Shown: positions 9,227-17,968 of the stretch, in pieces
How the letters are laid out: every line of letters starts with the position of its first letter
Position numbering within the stretch: position 1 is the first letter of the stretch
Assembly: GCF_003326675.1 (NCBI RefSeq)
Contig: NZ_JPWF01000001.1
Coordinates: forward strand, 480,624 to 544,623
DNA length: 64,000 nucleotides
Origin: Thalassospira profundimaris
GTDB taxonomy: Bacteria; Pseudomonadota; Alphaproteobacteria; Rhodospirillales; Thalassospiraceae
Direction: 5' to 3'
The notes under the pieces: model-generated
Database searches by the model: none
Told to the model about the DNA's origin: nothing
The model's input: the letters and a program-made list of their open reading frames with translations, nothing else
Program-made: the position numbers and the translations under genes

Positions 9227-9387
9227 CTGGCTTCCGGTTTCAAAGATCTTCTAATATTCAATGGGTTCTGACGCATGACGATATCATGCTTTGGGCGCAA
9301 TGTATTATTTCTGTTGTGTCAGTGAATTGCGCTAGATCAGTTCGGTACGCAATCTGGAATTGTTTATTTTCGTTTGCGATGCGCAGC

Positions 9388-9414
9388 AAAAAGGCCGGTG
9401 CAAGCACCGGCCTT
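9388..9414 (-). terminator. Terminator downstream of pckA
   Basis: GGCCGGTG (9393-9400), a CAAG loop and CACCGGCC (9405-9412) form a perfect 8-bp stem. Read on the minus strand it is followed by five T, so it terminates the PEP carboxykinase transcript. Confidence 0.88.
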
Positions 9415-9436
9415 TCTGAATGATATGGGCAGAAGA

Positions 9437-11062
9437 TTATTCTGCTGCTTTGACTTCGGCGCTGTTGCGGATTGCCGCATCGCGAACGTCGTCGGTGACA
9501 TGTTCTTCGAACTTCGAGAAGTTCTTTTCGAACAGGCCGGTCAGGTTGGCAGCGGCCTTGTCGTAGGCTGCCTTGTCGCTCCAGCTTTCACGCGGATTGA
9601 GAACTTCTGCCGGGATGTCGCCGCAGGCGGTCGGATATGCCAGACCGAAATACGGATCAGTCGCGAAATCGGCATTTGCCAGTTCGCCATTCAGAGCCGC
9701 GTTCAGAAGACCACGGGTGTATGCGATTTTCATGCGCGAACCAACGCCATAGCCGCCACCGGACCAGCCGGTATTGACCAGCCAGCAATTGGCTTCGTGT
9801 TTTTCCATCAGTTCACCAAGAAGCTTGGCGTAAACCGACGGGTGACGCGGCATGAACGGTGCACCAAAGCAAGCCGAGAACGCAGCGGTCGGTTCCTTGA
9901 CACCTTTTTCGGTGCCGGCAACCTTGGCGGTGTAACCCGACAGGAAGTGATACATCGCCTGTGCCGAGCTAAGTTTTGCGATCGGCGGCAGAACGCCAAA
10001 CGCATCACAGGTCAGCATGATGATGTTTTTCGGATGACCACCACGGCCGCTTTCCGATGCATTCGGGATGAATTCAATCGGATAGGAAGAGCGGGTGTTT
10101 TCGGTGTGACGGGCGTCGTCGAGGTCGAGTTCGCGCGACTGCTTGTTCATCACAACGTTTTCAAGAACGGTGCCGAAACGTTCGGTCGTCGCAAAGATTT
10201 CCGGTTCAGCTTCTTTGGAAAGCTTGATCACCTTTGCATAGCAACCGCCTTCGAAGTTGAACACACCGTCTTCGCCCCAACCATGTTCGTCATCACCGAT
10301 CAGGGTGCGCGACGCATCAGCCGAAAGCGTGGTTTTGCCGGTGCCCGACAGGCCAAAGAAGATGGCGGTGTCGCCGTCTTTGCCCATGTTGGCCGAGCAA
10401 TGCATCGGCATGACGCCTTTGGCCGGAAGGATATGGTTGAGAACCGAGAAGATCGATTTCTTCATTTCGCCGGCATACCAGGTGCCGCCGATGACGACCA
10501 TTTTACGCTCGAAGCTGACCATCACGAAAACTTCGGAACGGGTGCCATCCACTTCCGGATCTGCCTGAAGGCCCGGTGCATGAAGGATGGTGAATTCCGG
10601 AGCAAAATCGCGAAGTTCTTCTTTCTGCGGCTGAATGAACATGTTGCGCGCAAAAAGGTTATGCCATGCGTTTTCGTTGATCACGCGAACCGGAAGACGG
10701 AAACGCGGATCGGAACCGGCAAAGCAATCCTGCACGAAAAGTTCGGTGCCCTGGAAATATGCGCGCACTTTCTGATAGAGGCGCTCAAACACTTCCGGGC
10801 TGACAGGGCGGTTTACGTCGCCCCAATCGATATCTGCCTTGGTGCTGTCTTCTTCAACAACGAAACGGTCCAGCGGGGAACGGCCGGTATGTTCGCCGGT
10901 CAAGGCGACAAATGCGCCACCTTTGGCAATTTTGCCTTCATTGCGACGGATCGCATGTTCGTAAAGGCCGGCAGCGTCGAGGTTCCAGTGAACGGCGCCA
11001 AGGTTTTTGAGGCCATGAGTTTCAAGGCCTACACGGCTGACAACGGGTCCTGATTGCAGCAC
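9437..11062 (-). CDS. pckA: Phosphoenolpyruvate carboxykinase (ATP)
   Basis: A 541-residue protein of normal family length. It carries the phosphate-binding loop [13 protein letters not shown], the oxaloacetate-binding [13 protein letters not shown] near the N-terminus, [15 protein letters not shown] with the metal-binding Lys, the HCSANMG motif, and the nucleotide-binding [15 protein letters not shown] and TRGLLNAAL stretches. It converts oxaloacetate plus ATP to phosphoenolpyruvate, the first committed step of gluconeogenesis. The start is a GTG with AGGAGAG 7 bases upstream. It is transcribed alone, between a terminator and a 220-base control region with an inverted repeat. Confidence 0.97.
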   Translation of the reverse strand: MLQSGPVVSRVGLETHGLKNLGAVHWNLDAAGLYEHAIRRNEGKIAKGGAFVALTGEHTGRSPLDRFVVEEDSTKADIDWGDVNRPVSPEVFERLYQKVRAYFQGTELFVQDCFAGSDPRFRLPVRVINENAWHNLFARNMFIQPQKEELRDFAPEFTILHAPGLQADPEVDGTRSEVFVMVSFERKMVVIGGTWYAGEMKKSIFSVLNHILPAKGVMPMHCSANMGKDGDTAIFFGLSGTGKTTLSADASRTLIGDDEHGWGEDGVFNFEGGCYAKVIKLSKEAEPEIFATTERFGTVLENVVMNKQSRELDLDDARHTENTRSSYPIEFIPNASESGRGGHPKNIIMLTCDAFGVLPPIAKLSSAQAMYHFLSGYTAKVAGTEKGVKEPTAAFSACFGAPFMPRHPSVYAKLLGELMEKHEANCWLVNTGWSGGGYGVGSRMKIAYTRGLLNAALNGELANADFATDPYFGLAYPTACGDIPAEVLNPRESWSDKAAYDKAAANLTGLFEKNFSKFEEHVTDDVRDAAIRNSAEVKAAE

Positions 11063-11112
11063 GAATCTCTCCTGGTGGGAATTAAAAGAGCTGGGGGTTA
11101 ATATGCTATTCT

Positions 11113-11141
11113 ACACAACAATTTGTGGGAAACCGTTGTGT
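11113..11141. promoter_or_regulatory. Inverted repeat in the pckA control region, candidate operator
   Basis: ACACAAC (11113-11119) and GTTGTGT (11135-11141) are exact inverted copies separated by 15 bases, about 50-80 bases before the pckA start. On the minus strand TAGAAT (11113-11108) could serve as a -10 element next to it. Which regulator binds is not known. Confidence 0.4.
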
Positions 11142-11282
11142 TGAGACATATTGTTACAAAGGTGTCTTAAAAGCAACCGGTCCTTTTGCCTAATACCTAG
11201 GAAAACGTAGCGACTTTTGCGTTTGCGAAAATTACATGTTCAGGGTCGAAGTAATAAATTTTCGGAATACAAATGGTCCGAC

Positions 11283-12041
11283 TTATGTGCGCGAAATTTT
11301 GCACATTTCGACCAAAATTTCGCGTGCATCCCCCGGCGTTCGGATGGTGCGCGCAAAGTCGATTCTGATCGATCCGGTATTTGCATCGTTAGCGATCAAA
11401 ACCATGCCGTCACAGTCGATGGAATGCATCTTCCAGCCCGCTGACGGATCATGGGTGGTGAAGTGCCCAACGATGTCAGCCAGTGCGTCCAGATGATCGG
11501 CATTCATGTGACTGATGATGCCGTCGTGACCGGCGATCAGGGGCGAACAATCCTCGACAAGGAATTGATGACTGTTCAGGCGACGTTGCTTGCCAAATCC
11601 GCCGACCCAGTAAATGGCGTCGACTTCGATGCGATAAAAAGCAAAGTCGGCGAAATCGGCATATTGGGCGGCATCTGGCTGGGCACGCAAATAGCAGGCG
11701 CGTGTTATCGCGGATTCGTCACGCACAGCCCGGCCAAAGACGGTTATTCGGGCGTTGTCCGTTTCTATGATACTTGCCGGACCCGGTGCCGCTGATGGAT
11801 TGGTGAATAACAAAGATACCCGGTTATCTGCCTGAATGTGGCGGGTATGGTCGGCCAGATCGGAAATCAGCAAGATCGGCGTACCATCAATTCCAATTGC
11901 CGGAACAACCATGGAAACCGCCGGCCAACCATCGGCGACCTGTTTGTGATCAGATGCGATGGTCGATAATGCAGCCTGTCTGGCCAAACGGCAGGATTGG
12001 CGTAGCGCACTGCTTGCTGAACTGTTCGGGGTGTCGGACAT
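11283..12041 (-). CDS. HugZ-like FMN/haem-binding split-barrel protein with DUF2470 domain
   Basis: A 252-residue protein. Residues 10-150 resemble the pyridoxamine-phosphate-oxidase-like split barrel (LARQAALSTIASDHKQVADGWPAVS, then DLADHTRHIQADNRVSLLF), and residues 165-250 match the DUF2470 domain seen in HugZ-type haem oxygenases (GIISHMNADHLDALADI, including the HMN-DH motif). Such proteins bind haem or FMN and some release iron from haem. I chose the ATG at 12041 because AGGATAGGA lies just upstream; the frame continues open to 12122 without a better start. No haem transport genes are adjacent. Confidence 0.75.
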   Translation of the reverse strand: MSDTPNSSASSALRQSCRLARQAALSTIASDHKQVADGWPAVSMVVPAIGIDGTPILLISDLADHTRHIQADNRVSLLFTNPSAAPGPASIIETDNARITVFGRAVRDESAITRACYLRAQPDAAQYADFADFAFYRIEVDAIYWVGGFGKQRRLNSHQFLVEDCSPLIAGHDGIISHMNADHLDALADIVGHFTTHDPSAGWKMHSIDCDGMVLIANDANTGSIRIDFARTIRTPGDAREILVEMCKISRT

Positions 12042-12563
12042 CGGTTTTCCTATCCTGAAAGCAATTCCTGCAAGCTTGACTGATCCCGGGGGCCTTGCGC
12101 AAGCAGACAAGATGAGCTGCACTTATGGATAGAGTTGTTTTATGCGTAATCGTGCATAAGTTTATATATGGGCCAGTTCGGACTTAGAGTGATTTCAAGT
12201 TCCGGGCCAAGCTGTTTTGCGCATTTGGCTTAGTTTTAATTGGCCTGTTTGCCTTGTTATTAAGCAAAACGGCATACTATATATATGTATATGTTTGGTC
12301 GAAATCTCGATACCGTGACAAGTGAGATGATCCTGGCCGAACGTCAGAAATATCGGTGTAGACCGGCTGTTTGCGGACATTTTAACGGCTGAAAGGCCAG
12401 ATGCCCAAACAGGCCAAAATCATTTGGTTTTTTCCAGACGACTTTCGTCGTTCGATCCGGAAAACGGGCGACACCGGATAACAAGGCGTCCGACATAGAA
12501 GCGGACAAGAGTGATCAAAATGCATCAAAGGTTTCTGGACGATTGTGTGTCGGGGAGGATGCT
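12042..12563. other. Intergenic region of about 520 bases between divergent genes
   Basis: It holds the control regions of the HugZ-like gene (minus) and the EAL regulator gene (plus). It contains a perfect inverted repeat TTATGC (12140-12145) / GCATAA (12154-12159) with an 8-base spacer, about 100 bases upstream of the HugZ-like start, and an AT-rich run around 12273-12295 (TATACTATATATATGTATA type). A 61-codon minus-strand frame at 12195-12380 has no good ribosome site and is not called. Confidence 0.5.
12140..12159. promoter_or_regulatory. Inverted repeat upstream of the HugZ-like gene
   Basis: TTATGC and GCATAA are exact inverted copies 8 bases apart. The location, about 100 bases before the start at 12041, fits an operator. 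Because the gene is probably linked to haem or iron, an iron-responsive regulator is a reasonable guess, but the half site does not match a box I can name with certainty. Confidence 0.35.
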
Positions 12564-14819
12564 ATGGGTCTTGAAGGCGAAAATGACGTTGCAGAAACAT
12601 CAAATGACGCAGAGAATAAATCGGACCGCAGTTTCGTAGAAAACAGTCTTGTACCCGAGCACAACTGGAAAGTGCTGGTTGTTGACGATGATGTCGACGT
12701 GCACGAGGCAACTGAATTTACGCTTTCCAAAGTCAAGATACTCGGCCGTCCGCTTAAGCTTCTGCATGCGGTGAACGCAGAGGAAGCGCTTAATTATCTT
12801 AAGCTTGTCCCCAATGTTGCGGTCATTCTTCTGGATGTGGTGATGGAATCACCAGACACCGGTTTACGGTTGGTCAAAGAGTTTCGAGCACTTGGTTTTA
12901 GAGAACCCAGGATCATCTTACGCACCGGTTATCCGGGGCTGGCACCGGAAAACCGGGTTATCCAGGACTATGAAGTTGATGATTACTGGTCCAAGGACGA
13001 ACTGACACGATCCCGGCTGATCACGTCCCTGACCACAGCGATACGGGCCTATGATTATATCCGAACCCTAAGTGCGACCCGCGCCGGATTGGAAATGATC
13101 ATCGATGGGACCAGACAGCTTTTTGGCAACAAGGATCTGGACCTGTTTACCGAAGGGGTCTTGCGCCAGATTGCCGCCATTTTGCATTTGCGCCCGGAAG
13201 GCGCGATTTGTGCGATGGGCAGTTCGGAAACCAATGCCGAGAATATGGTCGTGATGTCGGGTGTTGGCCGTTTCGCCGGGCAGGTCGGGGAATGTATTGC
13301 CGACTTGAAAGACATGGATCACGAACTGATTTCACTGTGTGAAAGCAGATATAACGAGCCGGTGATCAACGGCACGCGCATTGGATTGCGCCATAAAAGT
13401 GCGACCGGTCGGGAACTTCTTGTCTATTTCGAGCATAATGGTGATCTGACTGATCATGGACTTGTTTTGCTGGAAGTTTTTTCCAGCAACCTTGCGATCT
13501 GTTTTGAAAACCTTGCACTGATCAATCAGCTGGGCGAACTGGCATTTCATGACCAGCGCCTTGGTGTTCCGAACCAGAATGCGTTTGATCGTGAATTGCT
13601 TGGTCTGAACAGTTCGGATGCCAAGCAGGCCGTTGTCGCAATGCTCAGCATAGAAGATGCGCCTGATCTTGCGGTTGCATTTGGTGTTTCGATGGCGGAT
13701 GCCCTGATGCTTGCGGTTTATGAACGCCTTGAATGTGTGACGGAAGTCGGTGTTCTGGTTGCCCGTGTCAGCGAATTTATTTTCGGTATTGTCGATGGAA
13801 CTGGGCATCTTGAAACATCGTCGCTTGAAAAGGTGTTTGACGAGCCGTTTGATGTGATGGGCAACAAGATTACGGTCAAGGCATCAATCGGCGTTGTACG
13901 CGGCAATTTGCAGGGGCGTAAAAGTTCTGAGATTCAACGTGCAGCCCGCATAACCCTTTTGAAACAGGAACAGACGGCGCCGGGCGGAACATCCGAATTC
14001 CGATCCGAGATGGCCGACGACGTTGAAAATGCCATGCGAATGCGCGGCGATCTTCAGGATGCCTTGAAGGCGCGCGAAATCACCTTTGTATTCCAGCCGA
14101 AAATCAATCTGCGTACCGGGGCGGTTGTTGCCAGCGAAGCCCTGTGTCGCTGGAAACATGAAGGGAAAAATATCTCGCCGGGAATCTTCATCCCGATTGC
14201 CGAACGTGCGGGACTAAGTGCCGATATCGCATTCCAGTGCCTTGATAGCGTCGTGGAAATGCGGCGGGTTCTTAAGGCTCACGGGTTCTCGCAAATGCGG
14301 GTGGCAGTTAATCTTGCCGCCAGTGATGTCAGCAACCTTGAATTCATCAAGGAGCTTATCCGCCAATGTCAAAGCCGCGGTCTGGGCAGTGATGCGGTCA
14401 GCTTTGAAATTACCGAAAGCCATGTTTTCACCAGCGAAGATGACGCAACCACGGCCCTGCGAATGCTGGCTGATAATGACTACAAAATCTGGCTTGATGA
14501 CTTCGGGACTGGTTATTCGTCACTCAGCCATCTGAACCTGTTACCGGTTTCGGGTATCAAGATTGACCAGTCCTTTGTCAAAAACCTGACCATCGAACGT
14601 GCACGGGGAAGTGTTGCGGCGTCAGCTGCTGCGATTGCAGAAAATCTGGGGCTTAAGGTCGTTGCCGAGGGGGTTGAAACCCGCGAACAGCATCAAATCG
14701 CGCGGTTCCTTGGCATAGACGAAGTGCAGGGCTTCTTTTACAGCCCCGGCCTGACACCACAGGAATTCATCGAATGGTATAAAGGCTGGAATCTGGACGA
14801 GGCGCTTAAAGGTGATTGA
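12564..14819 (+). CDS. Response regulator with DUF3369, degenerate GGDEF and active EAL domain (c-di-GMP phosphodiesterase)
   Basis: A 751-residue protein. A receiver domain (about 35-165) has VLVVDDDVD and the phospho-acceptor Asp in VILLDVVME. A DUF3369-type sensory region follows (about 170-330). A GGDEF-like domain (about 340-470) has lost its signature (ARVSEFIFGIV), so it should not make c-di-GMP. The EAL domain (about 495-745) keeps SEALCRW, NLAASD, FEITES, DDFGTGYSS, KIDQSF, VAEGVET and QGFF, so hydrolysis of c-di-GMP to pGpG is expected. The start at 12564 has GGGGAGGA 4 bases before it; a TTG at 12543 is less likely. A histidine kinase gene overlaps the end by 8 bases and is the probable phosphodonor. 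Confidence 0.9.
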   Translation: MGLEGENDVAETSNDAENKSDRSFVENSLVPEHNWKVLVVDDDVDVHEATEFTLSKVKILGRPLKLLHAVNAEEALNYLKLVPNVAVILLDVVMESPDTGLRLVKEFRALGFREPRIILRTGYPGLAPENRVIQDYEVDDYWSKDELTRSRLITSLTTAIRAYDYIRTLSATRAGLEMIIDGTRQLFGNKDLDLFTEGVLRQIAAILHLRPEGAICAMGSSETNAENMVVMSGVGRFAGQVGECIADLKDMDHELISLCESRYNEPVINGTRIGLRHKSATGRELLVYFEHNGDLTDHGLVLLEVFSSNLAICFENLALINQLGELAFHDQRLGVPNQNAFDRELLGLNSSDAKQAVVAMLSIEDAPDLAVAFGVSMADALMLAVYERLECVTEVGVLVARVSEFIFGIVDGTGHLETSSLEKVFDEPFDVMGNKITVKASIGVVRGNLQGRKSSEIQRAARITLLKQEQTAPGGTSEFRSEMADDVENAMRMRGDLQDALKAREITFVFQPKINLRTGAVVASEALCRWKHEGKNISPGIFIPIAERAGLSADIAFQCLDSVVEMRRVLKAHGFSQMRVAVNLAASDVSNLEFIKELIRQCQSRGLGSDAVSFEITESHVFTSEDDATTALRMLADNDYKIWLDDFGTGYSSLSHLNLLPVSGIKIDQSFVKNLTIERARGSVAASAAAIAENLGLKVVAEGVETREQHQIARFLGIDEVQGFFYSPGLTPQEFIEWYKGWNLDEALKGD

Positions 14820-16782
14820 GAGCCCCGTACAAAAAGCCCCCGGAAATGTACAGGCAAAAAGAATTGCGGAATCCCTGGAAGTCCCATGGTTCAAACTTCG
14901 GCAATTCTGGATCGTAAGTGTAAGCCTGTTTGTGGTTGCATCGGCGGTATTTCTGGCCGGGTGGTTTCAATGGCATCAGGCAGAGGCAGATCGTCGGGAC
15001 GATCTGACATCCAGGCAGTTGCTTGTTGATAGCGAAAACCAGATCATCAATCTGTTGCGCTGGTATGAAACGGCAATTCAAACGGTGAAGCTTTCGGCTT
15101 TGCATCCGGCAGTGCGAAATTTTCGTGAAAACCCGGAAGCCACACGCGCCTACTTTAAGGAATTGTCCGGTGTGGTTCGGCGATTTAGCCAATTGCGTAT
15201 TCTGATGCCGGAAGGGATGGAAGTCATCCGGGTGGATCGTCGTGATACGCATGTGGTTGTGGTTCCCGAAGATCAGTATCAAAACAAGGCAGGCCGATAT
15301 TACTTTGAGGCATCCCGATTGCTGCATCCGGGACAGGTTTATATCAGTCGGCTTGATCTGAATGTCGAACACGGCAAAATCGAATTCCCGTATCAACCAA
15401 CGTCGCGTTTGATTACCCCGATTACCACGGCGCAGAACGAGGTTATCGGCTATCTCGCCATCAATCTGGATATGGCCGAGCCACTATCAGATTTCCTGAC
15501 CATGCAAGATGGCGCGATTGCCAGAGAGTTGCTTAATCGCGAAGGATATTGGTTGGCCGGGGTTTCCGATGATCAGCTTTGGGGCTTTATGCTTGGCGAA
15601 AATACGACGCTTGCTGCCAGGGATGCGCAACTTTGGGAAAAAATGAGTGCCGTTGTGCGGCGGGCAACGTTTGAGCACCGCGATCTGCTTTATCATGTCG
15701 GTGTTCTGTCGATTGCCGATCTGGCCGAGGCATCAGAACAGGAACTCGTCCTGCCGGATCAGCCCAAGCTTTATGTGGTTAGCAAGGCCAGCAAGTATGA
15801 CGGGCTTCTTTCAACCCGACCGGCAGATCGTTTTATTTTTGTTGGTGCGATCTTGGCGATTACCTGTTTTTCCATATTGATCGGGTATTTTGCGGCACGT
15901 CGCAAACAGGCACAGGACATCCAGCAACGGATTGAAGAAAACCTTGTTTCGGTAAGACGCATGGCGGCACTTGGCCGTATTGTGGCCGGTGTTGCGCATG
16001 AAATGCGAACTCCGCTTGGCAATGCCTTGTCAGTCAGTACGACGGTTGTTCACGATATGGATGAAATGATCGTCAATCTTGCCCGCGACGCAGAATACAG
16101 TTTGCAAAGTGAGGATATCGAACATCTGCGGCGCGGTATCAGTATTATTCAGAAGAATATTGAACGCACCAGTGTGCTGGTGCGCAACTTCAAGGAAACT
16201 GCGACCGATCAGTCCAATCATGTCAGGCGCAACTTTGACATGGCCGAAGTTGCGCATAATCTGGTCGGGACTTTGGCCTCGCAACTGGCAAAAAAAGGGA
16301 TCGAACTGACACTTTCTGCGCCGGAAACAGCACCGATTGACAGCTATGCCGATGCCATTGAGCAGATCATGTTGTCGTTGATCAATAATGCTGTTCAGCA
16401 CGCTTTTTACGGGCGCGAAAGCGGCAAGATCGAGCTTGATATCAGCGATTTTGATGAAAAGTTTTACCGATTGGTGGTCTGGGATGACGGGATTGGCATT
16501 GATCCCAAGGATCATGAGCGCGTGTTTGAACCGTTCTGGTCAAGTGATTTGCCCGACCGTGGCAGCGGTCTTGGCTTGACCATCGTGTCCAACATTGTTG
16601 TCGGGGTCCTGGGGGGTGAAATCACCTTGCAGTCAGAACCCGGTGAAGGGTCCAGCTTTATCATGATGATTCCCAAAGTGGTGCCGGTTACTGAAACAGC
16701 CAACCCGTATATCTTTGAGGACGGTCGGAAAAATGGCCGTGATCCCGCGGAAGCATCACGTTCTTCGCATGCGACCGGCTAG
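14812..16782 (+). CDS. Membrane sensor histidine kinase, probable partner of the EAL regulator
   Basis: A 656-residue protein with a first membrane helix (about 32-52), a large periplasmic Cache-like sensing part (about 55-335), a second helix (about 340-360), a short coiled coil, then a dimerisation domain with the phospho-acceptor His in GVAHEMRTPLGNAL and an ATPase domain with NNAVQHA (N box), DDGIGIDP (G1) and GSGLGLTIV (G2). It would autophosphorylate and pass phosphate to the receiver domain encoded just upstream. The GTG start overlaps the stop of that gene by 8 bases, so the two are translationally coupled. No HAMP domain is obvious. Confidence 0.9.
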   Translation: MIESPVQKAPGNVQAKRIAESLEVPWFKLRQFWIVSVSLFVVASAVFLAGWFQWHQAEADRRDDLTSRQLLVDSENQIINLLRWYETAIQTVKLSALHPAVRNFRENPEATRAYFKELSGVVRRFSQLRILMPEGMEVIRVDRRDTHVVVVPEDQYQNKAGRYYFEASRLLHPGQVYISRLDLNVEHGKIEFPYQPTSRLITPITTAQNEVIGYLAINLDMAEPLSDFLTMQDGAIARELLNREGYWLAGVSDDQLWGFMLGENTTLAARDAQLWEKMSAVVRRATFEHRDLLYHVGVLSIADLAEASEQELVLPDQPKLYVVSKASKYDGLLSTRPADRFIFVGAILAITCFSILIGYFAARRKQAQDIQQRIEENLVSVRRMAALGRIVAGVAHEMRTPLGNALSVSTTVVHDMDEMIVNLARDAEYSLQSEDIEHLRRGISIIQKNIERTSVLVRNFKETATDQSNHVRRNFDMAEVAHNLVGTLASQLAKKGIELTLSAPETAPIDSYADAIEQIMLSLINNAVQHAFYGRESGKIELDISDFDEKFYRLVVWDDGIGIDPKDHERVFEPFWSSDLPDRGSGLGLTIVSNIVVGVLGGEITLQSEPGEGSSFIMMIPKVVPVTETANPYIFEDGRKNGRDPAEASRSSHATG

Positions 16783-16788
16783 GCGATA

Positions 16789-16980
16789 TCAAGATGCCGT
16801 ATCGTTCGGTTGGGCAATCTGGTTGCGGCGTTTGGCGGCCTTGCTGATAACGCGCTTTTTATTCCCGTCACTGAGCCCCATCCACGCACCGATTTCGTCA
16901 CCCGTGCGAAAACATCCCATGCAATAGCCCGATTTCGGGTCAAGCACGCAGGTGCCGATACAGGGTGATTTGACAGTCAT
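16789..16980 (-). CDS. DUF1289 small Cys-rich protein
   Basis: A 63-residue protein with SPCIGTCVLDPKSGYCMGCFRT, the four-Cys pattern of DUF1289, followed by a basic helix (KKRVISKAAKRR). The cysteines suggest metal binding; the function of the family is unknown to me. It ends 6 bases from the convergent histidine kinase gene. Confidence 0.85.
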   Translation of the reverse strand: MTVKSPCIGTCVLDPKSGYCMGCFRTGDEIGAWMGLSDGNKKRVISKAAKRRNQIAQPNDTAS

Positions 16981-17212
16981 TTACGGGTCCGGTCAGGTTG
17001 ATGATGTGGTCGATCATAGAAAGCAGGTTCAGTGTTCATGATCAAGTCAGAGATATCATCTTTAACGAAGGCGCCCATTCCCGGGATGCCGGAAATGGGC
17101 CGGTTTGCTTGCCATATCGGGTTCATAAGGGTATAGCCCCTTCCACGTTCTGTTTATGGAGTTGATTTCGCACGCGCCCGAATGTGGCATGGCGTGCGGC
17201 ACGGAGGAAGAT

Positions 17213-17830
17213 ATGCGCGGCTATTTCGGGATTGGAATTGAAGGGGCAAGCAAGCCTTTGAATGTGGGCACCCTGTTTCGTTCCGCCCATGCCTTTGGCG
17301 CAAGCTTTGCGTTTACGGTGGATGCGGATTTCCGCGAGGAACGTTCCAACATTACCGACACATCGAAGTCGGGCGAACAGATGCCCTACTATCATTTCCC
17401 GGATCATGACAATTTGCTGTTGCCGCAAGGTTGCCGGATGGTCGGGATCGAGCTGACGCCGGATGCGATCGAGCTGCCAAGCTTCAAACATCCGTCGCAG
17501 GCGGCCTATATCCTTGGTCCGGAACGCGGAAATCTGTCCGATGAAGCGCAGGAAAAATGCGATTTCATCATCAAGATCCCGATGAGTTTCTGTGTGAATG
17601 TCGCGATTGCAGCCAACATCGTGATGTATGATCGCCTGATCAGTCTGGGCCGTTTTGCCCCGCGTCCGGTGCGTGCGGGGGCGCCAACCGAACCCAAACC
17701 GGAAGCCCATTATGGTGGCTGGATTTCGCGTACCCGCGAAAAGCGCAAAGGTGACCCGGAAAAATTCCGTCAGGCCCCGCCGCCCGATTATTCGGTGATT
17801 GATGGCACGCTTGATGACGATGACGCCTGA
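17213..17830 (+). CDS. TrmH-family (SpoU) RNA methyltransferase
   Basis: A 205-residue protein of the SPOUT class. It shows the three motifs of the knotted SAM-binding fold: motif 1 near NVGTLFRSAHAFGASFAF, motif 2 in AAYILGPERGNLSDEA, and motif 3 in IKIPMSFCVNVAIAANIVMYD. These enzymes add a 2'-O-methyl group to tRNA or rRNA ribose; the target cannot be told from sequence. The ATG at 17213 has GGAGGAAG just upstream; an earlier in-frame ATG at 17156 lacks a ribosome site. The C-terminal 45 residues are charged and probably disordered. Confidence 0.87.
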   Translation: MRGYFGIGIEGASKPLNVGTLFRSAHAFGASFAFTVDADFREERSNITDTSKSGEQMPYYHFPDHDNLLLPQGCRMVGIELTPDAIELPSFKHPSQAAYILGPERGNLSDEAQEKCDFIIKIPMSFCVNVAIAANIVMYDRLISLGRFAPRPVRAGAPTEPKPEAHYGGWISRTREKRKGDPEKFRQAPPPDYSVIDGTLDDDDA

Positions 17831-17853
17831 GTAACGGGCAATCGATCAAGATC

Positions 17854-17896
17854 AAAAAAGAAAGCAACGGCCGCGAGGGAGGAGCGCGGCCGTTGC
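17854..17896 (-). terminator. Terminator of the trpE(G) transcript
   Basis: GCAACGGCCGCG (17864-17875) and CGCGGCCGTTGC (17885-17896) are a perfect 12-bp stem with a 9-base loop. Read on the minus strand it is followed by TTTCTTTTTT, so it mainly ends the anthranilate synthase transcript; it also lies after the methyltransferase gene. Confidence 0.88.
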
Positions 17897-17929
17897 GCTT
17901 TGTGATCTGCGCTTTGATGTGCCGTTAAA

Positions 17930-17939
17930 GGGGGGGGGG
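17930..17939. repeat. Run of ten G
   Basis: A homopolymer of ten G between trpE(G) and its terminator, outside any called gene. Such tracts slip during replication and are also sequencing trouble spots. Confidence 0.7.
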
Positions 17940-17968
17940 CTTTGGCACGGCGCAGATCGGTGCAGGTG

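Noticed and set aside
9374..11053. 559-codon open frame on the plus strand
   Set aside because: It is antisense to pckA along its whole length and has no family likeness; the PEP carboxykinase motifs are on the minus strand.
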